13,528 nucleotides of DNA from a bacterium UBP8_UBA817 (lineage in GTDB: Bacteria; Margulisbacteria; Marinamargulisbacteria; UBA817), in the NCBI GenBank assembly GCA_002296285.1, contig DBHX01000022.1:1-13528 (forward strand). The letters run 5' to 3'. Positions 1-6,557 of this stretch are shown in pieces. Position 1 is the stretch's first letter, and each line of letters opens with the position of its first letter. Both the position numbers and the translations under genes were made by a program. Below the pieces are notes generated by a model. It had not been told where the DNA came from. It searched no databases and was given only the letters and a program-made list of their open reading frames with translations.

Positions 1-1
1 T

Positions 2-1189
2 ACAAGTGGCAATCAATTTGTAAGGCAGGCGTTAAATCAAGGAGCAAGCTACGCCCTAATCGATGATCCTTCTATAAATATTGATGATCGGTGCATATTG
101 GTCGATGATGCTTTAAAAACACTTCAAGAAATAGCAACAGAATATCGTCGATTATTAAAAAATATGACGGTGTTATGCATTGCTGGTTCAAATGGTAAGA
201 CAACCACAAAGGAGCTTCTCTATCATGTATTATCCAAACGGTATAATACATACTGCACGCTGGGAAATTTAAACAATCACATTGGTGTACCATTAAGTAT
301 TTTAAATTGTTCAACAACCCATGAAATTGCGGTCATTGAAATTGGTGCCAACCATTGTGGAGAGCACACGTTACTATGCAATATTGCTCAACCCAATTTT
401 GGCATTATAACCAATTGCGGAAAAGATCATTTGGATGGGTATGGTTCCATCGAGGGAGTAATTCAATCCAATAATGAATTATATGAGTACATTCGATCAA
501 ATCATGGTCATGTATTTGTAAATTCTGATGATAATACGCTGATGGACCTTTCAAGAGATCTATCTCGGACACTGTATGGTACTCGTAAAGAAGGTGAGCA
601 TGTGAATGCATCAATCAATTCACTGTACCCAACACTGGAGTTAACCATCAATAACGGCCATAAAAATTGGACCGTTCAATCTCAATTATATGGCACCTTT
701 CAAGCATCCAATATTGCGGCAGCCTTAAGTATTGGGCACTATTTTAATATTGATATGAATCACATGCTTGACGCGATTAAGAGATATATTCCAAAGAATA
801 ATCGATCAGAGGCCATGAATTGGCATGGAAATAAAGTGTTGTTGGATGCCTACAACGCGAATCCATCCAGTGTTGTTGGGATGATCGAATACTTTAAGGA
901 TTTATCTCATATGAATAAAGTGATCATCTTGGGTGACATGGCGGAATTGGGCAGTTCATCATTTGGCGAACATAAACAGATTGTCGATCATTTAAAGTCA
1001 TTGATAAACTGCCAAGTTATATTGGTTGGGAATGAATTTGAGCCATTTATTAATGAGTTAAATTGTTTGTTTTTTAAAGATACAACAAAACTGATGCACT
1101 ATATAAAGGATAAAACCCCATTTCAAAATGCGACCATACTTGTAAAGGGGTCCCGTCGTCATTCGTTGGAGACATTATTTAGGTCTTAA
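2..1189 (+). CDS. murF: UDP-N-acetylmuramoyl-tripeptide--D-alanyl-D-alanine ligase, 5'-truncated by window edge
   Basis: MurF is the cytoplasmic ATP-dependent ligase that adds D-Ala-D-Ala to UDP-MurNAc-tripeptide, the last cytoplasmic step of the peptidoglycan pentapeptide. The frame is open from base 2, so about 395 residues are visible. Families of this type run about 420-450, so roughly 30-50 N-terminal residues lie outside the window. The first visible residues (TSGNQFVRQAL, then GASYALIDD) match the MurF N-terminal domain. A Mur-ligase P-loop, GSNGKTTTKELL, begins at base 185. Further Mur signatures are NHIGVPLS, the ADP-binding EIGANHCGE region, LLDAYNANPSS near base 840, and ILGDMAELG near base 930. 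The C-terminal KGSRRHSLE box is typical. The TTG at 98 is internal and not a start. The last 15 bases overlap the end of the convergent higA-like gene. I am confident in the identity. Confidence 0.95.
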   Translation, partial: TSGNQFVRQALNQGASYALIDDPSINIDDRCILVDDALKTLQEIATEYRRLLKNMTVLCIAGSNGKTTTKELLYHVLSKRYNTYCTLGNLNNHIGVPLSILNCSTTHEIAVIEIGANHCGEHTLLCNIAQPNFGIITNCGKDHLDGYGSIEGVIQSNNELYEYIRSNHGHVFVNSDDNTLMDLSRDLSRTLYGTRKEGEHVNASINSLYPTLELTINNGHKNWTVQSQLYGTFQASNIAAALSIGHYFNIDMNHMLDAIKRYIPKNNRSEAMNWHGNKVLLDAYNANPSSVVGMIEYFKDLSHMNKVIILGDMAELGSSSFGEHKQIVDHLKSLINCQVILVGNEFEPFINELNCLFFKDTTKLMHYIKDKTPFQNATILVKGSRRHSLETLFRS

Positions 1190-1486
1190 AGGTAAAATAT
1201 CATCTTTGAGGGATGGATGGTTTTCTATAAATTGATGGACATTGTACCTAGCTTGAATGTCCAGCCAAAACTGTGGATCCATATTTAAGTAATACCCAAG
1301 TCGAACTGCTGTATCCACAGTAATTTCACGCTTATTTTGAAGAATTTGGTATAACCGATTGGCAGGCACGTTTAATGCTCTGGCAAGTTGCCTGACGCCA
1401 ATGCCTAAACCTTGAACAATATAATTTTCAATCACTTCGCCAGCCGAAAGAATCTGATCTTTATATGGAATTGATTTAGAGGCCAT
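1175..1486 (-). CDS. HigA-family (XRE-type) antitoxin-like DNA-binding protein, no toxin partner adjacent
   Basis: This 103-residue protein matches the HigA/VapI addiction-module antidote family. It has the GEVIENYIVQGLGIG N-terminal segment, then a helix-turn-helix at about residues 28-58 (VRQLARALNVPANRLYQIL), and the family hallmark ITVDTAVRL...DPQFWLDIQARYNV at 56-83. Family members bind DNA and usually repress their own higBA operon. HigB toxin genes normally lie just upstream or next to the antitoxin. Here the upstream side is a 106-base gap followed by divergent bioF, and the downstream side is convergent murF, so the gene is an orphan in this neighbourhood. The C-terminal tail (about residues 88-103, ending PLRPK) extends a little past the core. 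Its stop overlaps the murF 3' end by 15 bases. A consensus-like promoter lies 6 bases before the ATG. The family is clear. A role as antitoxin rather than a solitary regulator is not shown. Confidence 0.88.
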   Translation of the reverse strand: MASKSIPYKDQILSAGEVIENYIVQGLGIGVRQLARALNVPANRLYQILQNKREITVDTAVRLGYYLNMDPQFWLDIQARYNVHQFIENHPSLKDDILPLRPK

Positions 1487-1492
1487 GTCTTT

Positions 1493-1522
1493 AGCCTAAA
1501 TAATATTGAATGCAAATGTCAA
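1493..1522 (-). promoter_or_regulatory. Strong sigma70-type promoter for the higA-like gene, predicted leaderless transcript
   Basis: On the minus strand a perfect -35 box TTGACA (1517-1522) is followed by an 18-base spacer and a -10-like TAGGCT (1493-1498). Only 6 bases separate the -10 from the ATG at 1484-1486, so transcription would start at or within a base of the start codon. No Shine-Dalgarno fits in that space. The TAC heptamer array begins one base beyond the -35 box, in a position where a bound repressor could act. Confidence 0.6.
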
Positions 1523-1523
1523 A

Positions 1524-1558
1524 TACAAAGTACGTAGTACGTGATACGTATTACATGA
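1524..1558. repeat. Five head-to-tail TAC-led heptamers between higA and bioF, possible operator
   Basis: Five consecutive 7-mers start with TAC: TACAAAG (1524), TACGTAG (1531), TACGTGA (1538), TACGTAT (1545) and TACATGA (1552). The middle three share TACGT. The outer two are degenerate. The core also reads as an imperfect palindrome, because ACGTA at its left end pairs with TACGT at its right end around a central ACGT. It lies between divergent higA and bioF, directly beyond the higA -35 box. It could be an operator for the HigA-like protein or a decaying tandem repeat. The sequence alone does not decide. Confidence 0.6.
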
Positions 1559-1592
1559 ATTTTAAAGTTTAACCATTTCATTCAACTAATAA

Positions 1593-2717
1593 TTGTCGAA
1601 TAATAATGCTGTTGATACAGTGATGAGTATGGATTTGCCATTAATTCTTCACAAGAAACACTCATTGGCCACAGTTGGCAACCAACAAATGGTTAACTTT
1701 ACATCAAATGATTACCTGGGGTTTTCAGATAATGAGGAATTAAAAGCTCATGTGAAGCATGCCCTCGATTTGTATGGACTCGGTGCCACGGGGTCACGCC
1801 GTTTATCAGGCAATCATCAAGTCTACCTTGAGACTGAAGCTCATATTGCTCGATGGATTGGAAAACCAGCCGGGGTGATGTTTAACTCAGGGTATCAAAT
1901 GAATGGCGCGATTTTTTCAACATTGGCATCGAAATCATCATTAATCATTACGGATAAGCTTATTCATGCAAGCATTATTGACGGGGTTCAAAATTCAGAG
2001 GCTCAATTGGTTCGGTTTAGGCACAATGATGTCCATCATTTATCCCAAGTGTTGAAAAAATATGCACATAATAAAACAGATATCTATATTGTGATTGAAA
2101 GCATTTATAGTATGGATGGCGATATGTCCCCATTACTCGCCATTATTGAGTTGAAAAAACAATACCAGGCAACTTTAATTGTGGATGAGGCGCATTCCAT
2201 TGGGCTTTATGGCAATGGTGGTAATGGATGGGTGAATCAACACAGTGGATTGGATGACGTTGATGTTATGTTATTAGCATTTGGAAAATCATTTGGATTA
2301 AGTGGTGCAATGTTGGTATCCAATCAGGAAATTGTTCAAAGGATGAAGGCCAAGTGTCGATCGTATATTTATTCAACAGCGTTGCCATTACCAATAGCTT
2401 CAGGCATTAAAAAGGCGAGTGAAATTATTTCTGAAAGAAATGATCTTAACCAAAAGCTTAATAAAAATATTAGATTGTTTAAAACGTTGATTTCGACAAC
2501 ATCAAACACGCAAATACAACCCATCATTATTGGTGACAAAGATACGGCCATTCAAGTTGAAAGAAAGTTACTAGAAAGAGGCTTTTTTTGTCGATCCGTT
2601 CACCATCCAACAGTACCTAAGGGTGAATCTCGTCTAAGAATCACCATTACGTCGGCTCATACAGCAACTCAAATAAAAGCCTTAGCAGAGGCAATCAATA
2701 ATGCTTTCGTTCAATGA
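1593..2717 (+). CDS. bioF: 8-amino-7-oxononanoate synthase (biotin synthesis)
   Basis: BioF is a PLP-dependent alpha-oxoamine synthase that condenses pimeloyl-ACP (or -CoA) with L-alanine to make KAPA, the first step of biotin ring assembly. Visible hallmarks are FTSNDYLGFS (36-45), GATGSRRLSG (64-73), the PLP-stacking His in DKLIHAS (H125), DEAHSIG (198-204), and the Schiff-base lysine K232 in AFGKSFGLSGA. The length of 374 is normal. The frame is closed by a stop at 1590, so the first possible start is TTG 1593. GTG 1620 and ATGs at 1623 and 1629 are alternatives, and none has a clear Shine-Dalgarno. I kept 1593 because it gives a near-normal distance to the SNDYLG motif. The usual IRPPTVP segment reads VHHPTVP (336-342), so the Arg is replaced by His. 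Its stop overlaps the next start as ATGA, indicating translational coupling. Confidence 0.94.
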   Translation: MSNNNAVDTVMSMDLPLILHKKHSLATVGNQQMVNFTSNDYLGFSDNEELKAHVKHALDLYGLGATGSRRLSGNHQVYLETEAHIARWIGKPAGVMFNSGYQMNGAIFSTLASKSSLIITDKLIHASIIDGVQNSEAQLVRFRHNDVHHLSQVLKKYAHNKTDIYIVIESIYSMDGDMSPLLAIIELKKQYQATLIVDEAHSIGLYGNGGNGWVNQHSGLDDVDVMLLAFGKSFGLSGAMLVSNQEIVQRMKAKCRSYIYSTALPLPIASGIKKASEIISERNDLNQKLNKNIRLFKTLISTTSNTQIQPIIIGDKDTAIQVERKLLERGFFCRSVHHPTVPKGESRLRITITSAHTATQIKALAEAINNAFVQ

Positions 2718-3376
2718 ATTGGATTAAAGTTAATAGAAACAGTAATAATACCCGCTTGGTTATTCCGGGTTGGTCCATATTGCCGGCTTATTTTCTGTTA
2801 TTATTTCCCAATGAAAATTTAATCATTTTAAATGAGTTTATCGGCGAGTCAGACATCTCCTCATATTGTTCAAATGAGTTAAAGGATTCAACGATAGAGA
2901 CTTATTATCAACCAGTTGATCAAATGTTATTCACTGAAATATCAAGTGTATTTGTGTTTTCAATGGGTTTTCAATGGGCCTGTGTGCATATGCCAAAACT
3001 ATTTGACTTGCTTTGCACAATTGGGTCCCCTGCAGTCAGCTATGACAATGTTCAATTGGATCATATGATTAACAATTTAAATAAATCCTGCGATAAAACA
3101 TTAAGGTCATTCTATCGTCAATGTTTTGCATCACTCACGGATTGGCAATGGTGGAAATCCGTATTTTTAGAATCTCATTTAAACTACAACACATCTGAAC
3201 AATTAATTGAATGGCTAGATATTTATGGAAGAAAATCCTTTTCAATTCCAGACAAAAAAAATATTTCAGTGTGGTTTAATGAGCATGATTCAATTGGAGT
3301 TAAGCCCGAAAAAGATAGTTTGAAACTGGCCGAATTAACCCATGTCCAAAGCGGGCACATAATAACTCCTCAATAA
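2714..3376 (+). CDS. Divergent alpha/beta-hydrolase, probable pimeloyl-ACP methyl ester esterase (BioG/BioH role)
   Basis: This 220-residue protein sits between bioF and bioC and overlaps the bioF stop by 4 bases (ATGA). It has the pattern of a small alpha/beta-hydrolase. An oxyanion-type PGWS lies at 18-21. A nucleophile elbow FSMGF puts Ser at 83. A late Asp is at 192 in WFNEHDSIG. A final His is at 215 in SGHI, five residues from the end. That order and spacing resemble BioG (DUF452-like) and, more distantly, BioH, which hydrolyse pimeloyl-ACP methyl ester to end the BioC-started cycle. No other candidate for this step is in the window. The overall sequence is divergent, and the elbow is F-S-M-G-F, lacking the first Gly of classical GxSxG. 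The function rests on the triad pattern plus operon context. I have not assigned a symbol because the gatekeeper enzyme has many unrelated families. Confidence 0.72.
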   Translation: MNWIKVNRNSNNTRLVIPGWSILPAYFLLLFPNENLIILNEFIGESDISSYCSNELKDSTIETYYQPVDQMLFTEISSVFVFSMGFQWACVHMPKLFDLLCTIGSPAVSYDNVQLDHMINNLNKSCDKTLRSFYRQCFASLTDWQWWKSVFLESHLNYNTSEQLIEWLDIYGRKSFSIPDKKNISVWFNEHDSIGVKPEKDSLKLAELTHVQSGHIITPQ

Positions 3377-3389
3377 ATTCTCAAAATGA

Positions 3390-3395
3390 TACACT
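3390..3395 (+). promoter_or_regulatory. Possible -10 element for bioC
   Basis: TACACT ends 6 bases before the bioC ATG, the same geometry as at higA and bioA. No -35-like hexamer is visible at normal spacing, and bioC could equally be read through from bioF. It is listed because the 25-base gap before bioC has no Shine-Dalgarno sequence. Confidence 0.3.
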
Positions 3396-3401
3396 GTCTG
3401 A

Positions 3402-4154
3402 ATGACGGTAAAGGAACGGTTTAATCGCGCTGCATCTACATATACGCATCATTCAGAAATTCAATCAATAACAGCTCAACAATTAATTCAACAAAATACA
3501 TTAACTTCCCCACAGCACGTGTTGGATATTGGCTCTGGAACAGGAATATTAACAAAAAAGTTGGCCCAAATATATCCAAATTCGATCATCCATGCCATTG
3601 ATATTTCTGAAAACATGTTGCAAGAATTAACCCATTTTAGTGCGCAAAACATTCATACAAAGTGCATAGATTATTTGGACTATTTGCCGATAAAAAAGTT
3701 TGATTTGATTGTTTCTAATGCTGTATTGCATTGGATGGACACAGAAAGAGCCATTAAAAAAATTAGTGCTGAGTTAACTAAAACTGGTGAAACTCACTTA
3801 ACAATTTTTGGGTCCAAAAGTTCAAATGAACTAAGTGAATTATTACCAAAAATTAATCGAAAAAATGACATTATTTCAAAAACATTTAAAACAAAAGAAG
3901 AAGTGATTCAGTTGGGAAAAGAGAGCTTTAGTGAATGGCATGTTGATACAAAAATCATAACCATATCATTTAATTCATTGCATGAATTACTCAAGGTTCA
4001 ACAAAAAACAGGTGTCAATTATAAACAGAAAAACGATGGGCTTTGGACATCACGACAGTTCGATGCACTAACAAATGCCTTTCTGGAAGCGTATGGTCAA
4101 ATACAATTAAGTTATGAAGTGCATTTTTGTAAAGGAAAACAAAATGGAGAATAA
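3402..4154 (+). CDS. bioC: Malonyl-ACP O-methyltransferase (biotin synthesis)
   Basis: BioC is a SAM-dependent methyltransferase that caps the free carboxyl of malonyl-ACP, letting the fatty acid synthase build the pimeloyl chain. The 250-residue protein starts with the family segment VKERFNRAASTYTHHSEIQ. SAM-binding motif I, VLDIGSGTGIL, is at 40-50, the acidic motif AIDIS near 70, and FDLIVSNAVLHWMD near 105-118 corresponds to the BioC SNxxxQW-type region with His in place of Gln. Length and operon position (esterase upstream, bioD downstream) support the call. The start ATG is 25 bases after the esterase stop with no Shine-Dalgarno. The 3' end overlaps bioD by 11 bases. Confidence 0.92.
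   Translation: MTVKERFNRAASTYTHHSEIQSITAQQLIQQNTLTSPQHVLDIGSGTGILTKKLAQIYPNSIIHAIDISENMLQELTHFSAQNIHTKCIDYLDYLPIKKFDLIVSNAVLHWMDTERAIKKISAELTKTGETHLTIFGSKSSNELSELLPKINRKNDIISKTFKTKEEVIQLGKESFSEWHVDTKIITISFNSLHELLKVQQKTGVNYKQKNDGLWTSRQFDALTNAFLEAYGQIQLSYEVHFCKGKQNGE
4131..4136 (+). promoter_or_regulatory. Ribosome binding site deciding the bioD start
   Basis: AAAGGA lies 7 bases upstream of ATG 4144 and inside the end of bioC. The upstream in-frame ATG at 4114 has no such site and would add ten residues with no family support, so 4144 is preferred. Confidence 0.6.
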
Positions 4155-4818
4155 GCAATTTAATTTAAGTATTAATAGCGACTTTAAGATTAGTGAATTA
4201 AAGACCTACGAAGCAATTTGCATAACCGGTACGGATACTGGCATTGGCAAAACTGTGGTTACTGGATTATTAGCTAAAGAGCTAAGTAAGGTTGCGAATG
4301 TCACGACTCAAAAGTGGATTCAGTCCGGTGACTTAGATCATTCAGATATTCAAACTCACGATAATTTATCGGGCATAAACCATGTGTCGAATATGTCAAA
4401 TGATCGTCAGGTTTATTCATTCAAAACCCCAGCGTCTCCTCATTTGGCCGCAAAAATAGAAAATGAAAGCATTCAATCACAAGCGTTAATGAATGCAACA
4501 AATCGCTTAAAGGCAACACATGACATGGTTTTGGTGGAGACCAGCGGTGGCATATTGGTGCCCTTAAATGAGACAGAAACCACTGCAGATGTTATCTCTG
4601 ATATGCAATTACCTACCATTATTGTAATTCCTAATAAATTAGGAACCATTAATCATTCTCTATTAACCATTCATTGTTTAAAACAAAGAAACGTAAACAT
4701 CCTAGGTTTTATACTGAATCAAATGGAATCAGGTGAATCTATAATCCATGAAGATAATCCAAAGACTATCCAGCAATTTAGTCAGTTAAAACAAATTGGG
4801 GTTTGCCAATACATTTAA
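4144..4818 (+). CDS. bioD: Dethiobiotin synthetase
   Basis: BioD is the cytoplasmic ATP-dependent ligase that closes the ureido ring of dethiobiotin from DAPA and CO2. From ATG 4144 it has 224 residues. The P-loop GTDTGIGKT is at 29-37. The substrate-binding Lys is at 57 in TQKWIQSG, where the family usually has KP, so Pro is replaced by Trp. PASPHLAA (96-103) and VETSGGILVPL (131-141, usually VEGAGG) are the other family motifs. NKLGTINHSLLT later in the chain is also typical. About 20 extra N-terminal residues precede the strand before the P-loop compared with enterobacterial BioD, and no in-frame ATG lies between to shorten them. It overlaps bioC by 11 bases and ends 2 bases from the stop of the convergent lipoprotein gene. 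Confidence 0.93.
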   Translation: MENKQFNLSINSDFKISELKTYEAICITGTDTGIGKTVVTGLLAKELSKVANVTTQKWIQSGDLDHSDIQTHDNLSGINHVSNMSNDRQVYSFKTPASPHLAAKIENESIQSQALMNATNRLKATHDMVLVETSGGILVPLNETETTADVISDMQLPTIIVIPNKLGTINHSLLTIHCLKQRNVNILGFILNQMESGESIIHEDNPKTIQQFSQLKQIGVCQYI

Positions 4819-4831
4819 TATTACCAATATT
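4817..4831. terminator. Weak AT-only hairpin spanning the convergent stop codons
   Basis: AATATT (4817-4822), a 3-base spacer and AATATT (4826-4831) can pair as a 6-bp hairpin located exactly at the bioD and lipoprotein stops, with short T runs on both sides. An all-A/T stem this short is weak, so a bidirectional terminator role is only a suggestion. Confidence 0.25.
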
Positions 4832-6380
4832 TTCGTTTAAAGTAGTATTTCAATGCAGAGTTATCTCCATAAGGATAACTTCCAGAGATGTCCATTTGAA
4901 TGCATTTTGTAACATCACTGCCGGAGGAGAATCGGTCAATTTCTGCTTCAGAAATATCATTTTTACCAACAACGCCTGATTGACGCTCAGATATATTAAA
5001 GTTCGTATCTATTTGATATGTAAATGTTGGATCACAGTTTCCAGAATTGGCTTTGTAATAAAAAACTTCAAACTTATAATCTAGACCAGTTAATGCATTT
5101 CCCATTTCATCGGTGGGGTCAGACCAAGCAAATACCCGACCACCGGTATCAGCGATATTAAAGGGGGAGCTTTGGGAACCACTACCACCATGCGTCCAAC
5201 TGCTTTGATCCGAGGGAATGCTCTGAAACTTAAAATTAATGGAGTTGAAGTAATATTCTTTGGAACCATCAGTTAAATTAACCTCCAATAAAATTAAATC
5301 ACCTGGTGAAAAATCATTATTTCCAGGTTGAATAACAGCGGTATAAACAGTCTCATCCGACATGTTTTTAGCTTTAAATAACTTATAATCATTGGACGAC
5401 CATGCGGTATTTTTTGCAGGGTATGTTTCCAAAGCTGTAAACCCATTTGGCAAGTCAAACATTGTTGCATTTTTGTAATTTGTATGAATAAATCGAACCG
5501 CAGAAGCCGGGGGTATTGTTAGCTCAGCAACACGAATGGATGAAATAGAAGCCGAACTTCGAGGGGTTACTTCTAATACAACCGTTGCATCATCTTTAAC
5601 CGTATAATTATGTGTACTCTCATAATCAATTTTAAGGTTCATAAACATAATACTGCTTTCAATGCTGTCAGATAATGTCGCGGCTTCTGTTTTAGTTTCA
5701 GCCACCAGATTATCAAGTTGAGTACCGTCATTCATCCCGTCAAAAATATTAGGTCTTCCATCTTGATCAGGATCAAGAGTATTCGTAGAACTAGTTGATG
5801 ATGTTTTCGATGCGTCAGATTTTCCAAAGTTAGCTTGCCCTACAGGCGCATCATTTGATAAACGAACTTTAAAATCTTTATTAATTTCTATGCCAGATAT
5901 GTTATCTAAATTTGTTTCTGACAATTCCATTTTTCCTTTATTTTCATTGAGGGATAATTCAATAGGACTGGATAGGCTTTGAGCAATTTTTAAACCAGAA
6001 TAGCCTTCAGATGATGAGCCTGGCAAATACGCAACTGCCGACATTTCAAAGGGGTCCTTTTTAAGTAAAATAATCATGAAATGATCGCCATAACCATCCT
6101 TATGATCAACGGTTTGAATGGCTTTATCAATGGCACTGTCTCCATTAAATTTAAATGACCCACTGGAGTCAACAGACGTCATATAAACTCGATTGGATAT
6201 TTGGTTTTGAATCAATATAATATAATTACTTTCACTACCAACATTACTGCTTGAAAGACCAGAAATTGAGCCTGTCAAAGTTAAATCAGAATAGGTATAT
6301 GTGTCTGATGAATCATGCCTGGCGCATCCGCTGATATGCATCATACAAACCAATAAAATAAATAAGTACTTATATTTCAT
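4821..6380 (-). CDS. Predicted lipoprotein with a Ca-binding-type Asp-rich motif, function unknown
   Basis: I do not recognise this 519-residue protein as a named family. The N-terminus is a lipoprotein signal peptide with lipobox ISGC and the lipidated Cys at 19, followed by Ala, which in proteobacterial rules does not retain the protein in the inner membrane. Residues about 35-80 (beginning LTLTGSISGL, later SVDSSGSFKFNG) look like a small beta-sandwich of the Cna-B or carboxypeptidase-regulatory type. A Ser/Thr-rich linker (188-200) leads to DPDQDGRPNIFDGMNDG (203-219), a pattern of thrombospondin type-3 or dockerin-like calcium loops. The rest is rich in beta-forming segments. Two late cysteines (SGNCDP and VTKCIQ) could form a disulphide. 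It runs opposite to, and lies between, bioD and bioA, so it is probably unrelated to biotin. A surface or periplasmic structural or adhesive role is a guess. Confidence 0.85.
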   Translation of the reverse strand: MKYKYLFILLVCMMHISGCARHDSSDTYTYSDLTLTGSISGLSSSNVGSESNYIILIQNQISNRVYMTSVDSSGSFKFNGDSAIDKAIQTVDHKDGYGDHFMIILLKKDPFEMSAVAYLPGSSSEGYSGLKIAQSLSSPIELSLNENKGKMELSETNLDNISGIEINKDFKVRLSNDAPVGQANFGKSDASKTSSTSSTNTLDPDQDGRPNIFDGMNDGTQLDNLVAETKTEAATLSDSIESSIMFMNLKIDYESTHNYTVKDDATVVLEVTPRSSASISSIRVAELTIPPASAVRFIHTNYKNATMFDLPNGFTALETYPAKNTAWSSNDYKLFKAKNMSDETVYTAVIQPGNNDFSPGDLILLEVNLTDGSKEYYFNSINFKFQSIPSDQSSWTHGGSGSQSSPFNIADTGGRVFAWSDPTDEMGNALTGLDYKFEVFYYKANSGNCDPTFTYQIDTNFNISERQSGVVGKNDISEAEIDRFSSGSDVTKCIQMDISGSYPYGDNSALKYYFKRKYW

Positions 6381-6392
6381 TTCCCTAAAAAC

Positions 6393-6422
6393 ATAATAAA
6401 ATATTTATCATGAAATTTTCAA
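6393..6422 (-). promoter_or_regulatory. Promoter for the lipoprotein gene
   Basis: On the minus strand TTGAAA (6417-6422) and TATTAT (6393-6398) are separated by 18 bases. The -10 ends 12 bases before the ATG, which would leave only a very short leader. AGGGA just before the ATG could act as a close Shine-Dalgarno. Confidence 0.45.
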
Positions 6423-6557
6423 AAAAGTTTTACTTGTATAAATTTATGATATTAAAAATTGCATAAGGATATTTAACTGTTGGACCAAGCCGGTGTTTAA
6501 GAATGGGCAGGAAACATACGAATTGACCAAAATCTAACTGAATTTTAAACTTAATTA
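6423..6557. other. Intergenic region between divergent lipoprotein gene and bioA
   Basis: Together with the promoter bases to its left this is the longest non-coding gap, about 177 bases. The left part is strongly A/T-rich. The right part (about 6470-6530) is noticeably less so and holds a short interrupted palindrome TTGG-A-CCAA (6480-6488). I see no open reading frame of useful length, no convincing RNA fold and no BirA-type operator here. The bioA promoter lies at the right end. Confidence 0.5.
6523..6551 (+). promoter_or_regulatory. bioA promoter, predicted leaderless transcript
   Basis: TTGACC (6523-6528) and TAAACT (6546-6551) are separated by exactly 17 bases, close to the sigma70 consensus. 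The -10 ends 6 bases before the bioA ATG, so the predicted first transcribed base is at or next to the start codon. No Shine-Dalgarno is present upstream of bioA. Confidence 0.62.

Noticed and set aside
72..614. Minus-strand open frames opposite murF
   Set aside because: They overlap well-conserved murF motifs and have no recognisable family pattern or promoter.
1175..1592. Complete HigBA toxin-antitoxin module
   Set aside because: Only the antitoxin-like gene is present. The 106 bases upstream cannot encode a HigB toxin, and no remnant of one was seen.
4114..4143. Upstream ATG 4114 as the bioD start
   Set aside because: It lacks a ribosome binding site, adds ten unsupported residues and deepens the overlap with bioC. 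ATG 4144 has AAAGGA at good spacing.
6423..6557. Riboswitch, small RNA or BirA operator before bioA
   Set aside because: No stable stem series or paired TTGTTAACC-type half-sites were found. The predicted transcript also starts at the bioA ATG, leaving no room for a leader.
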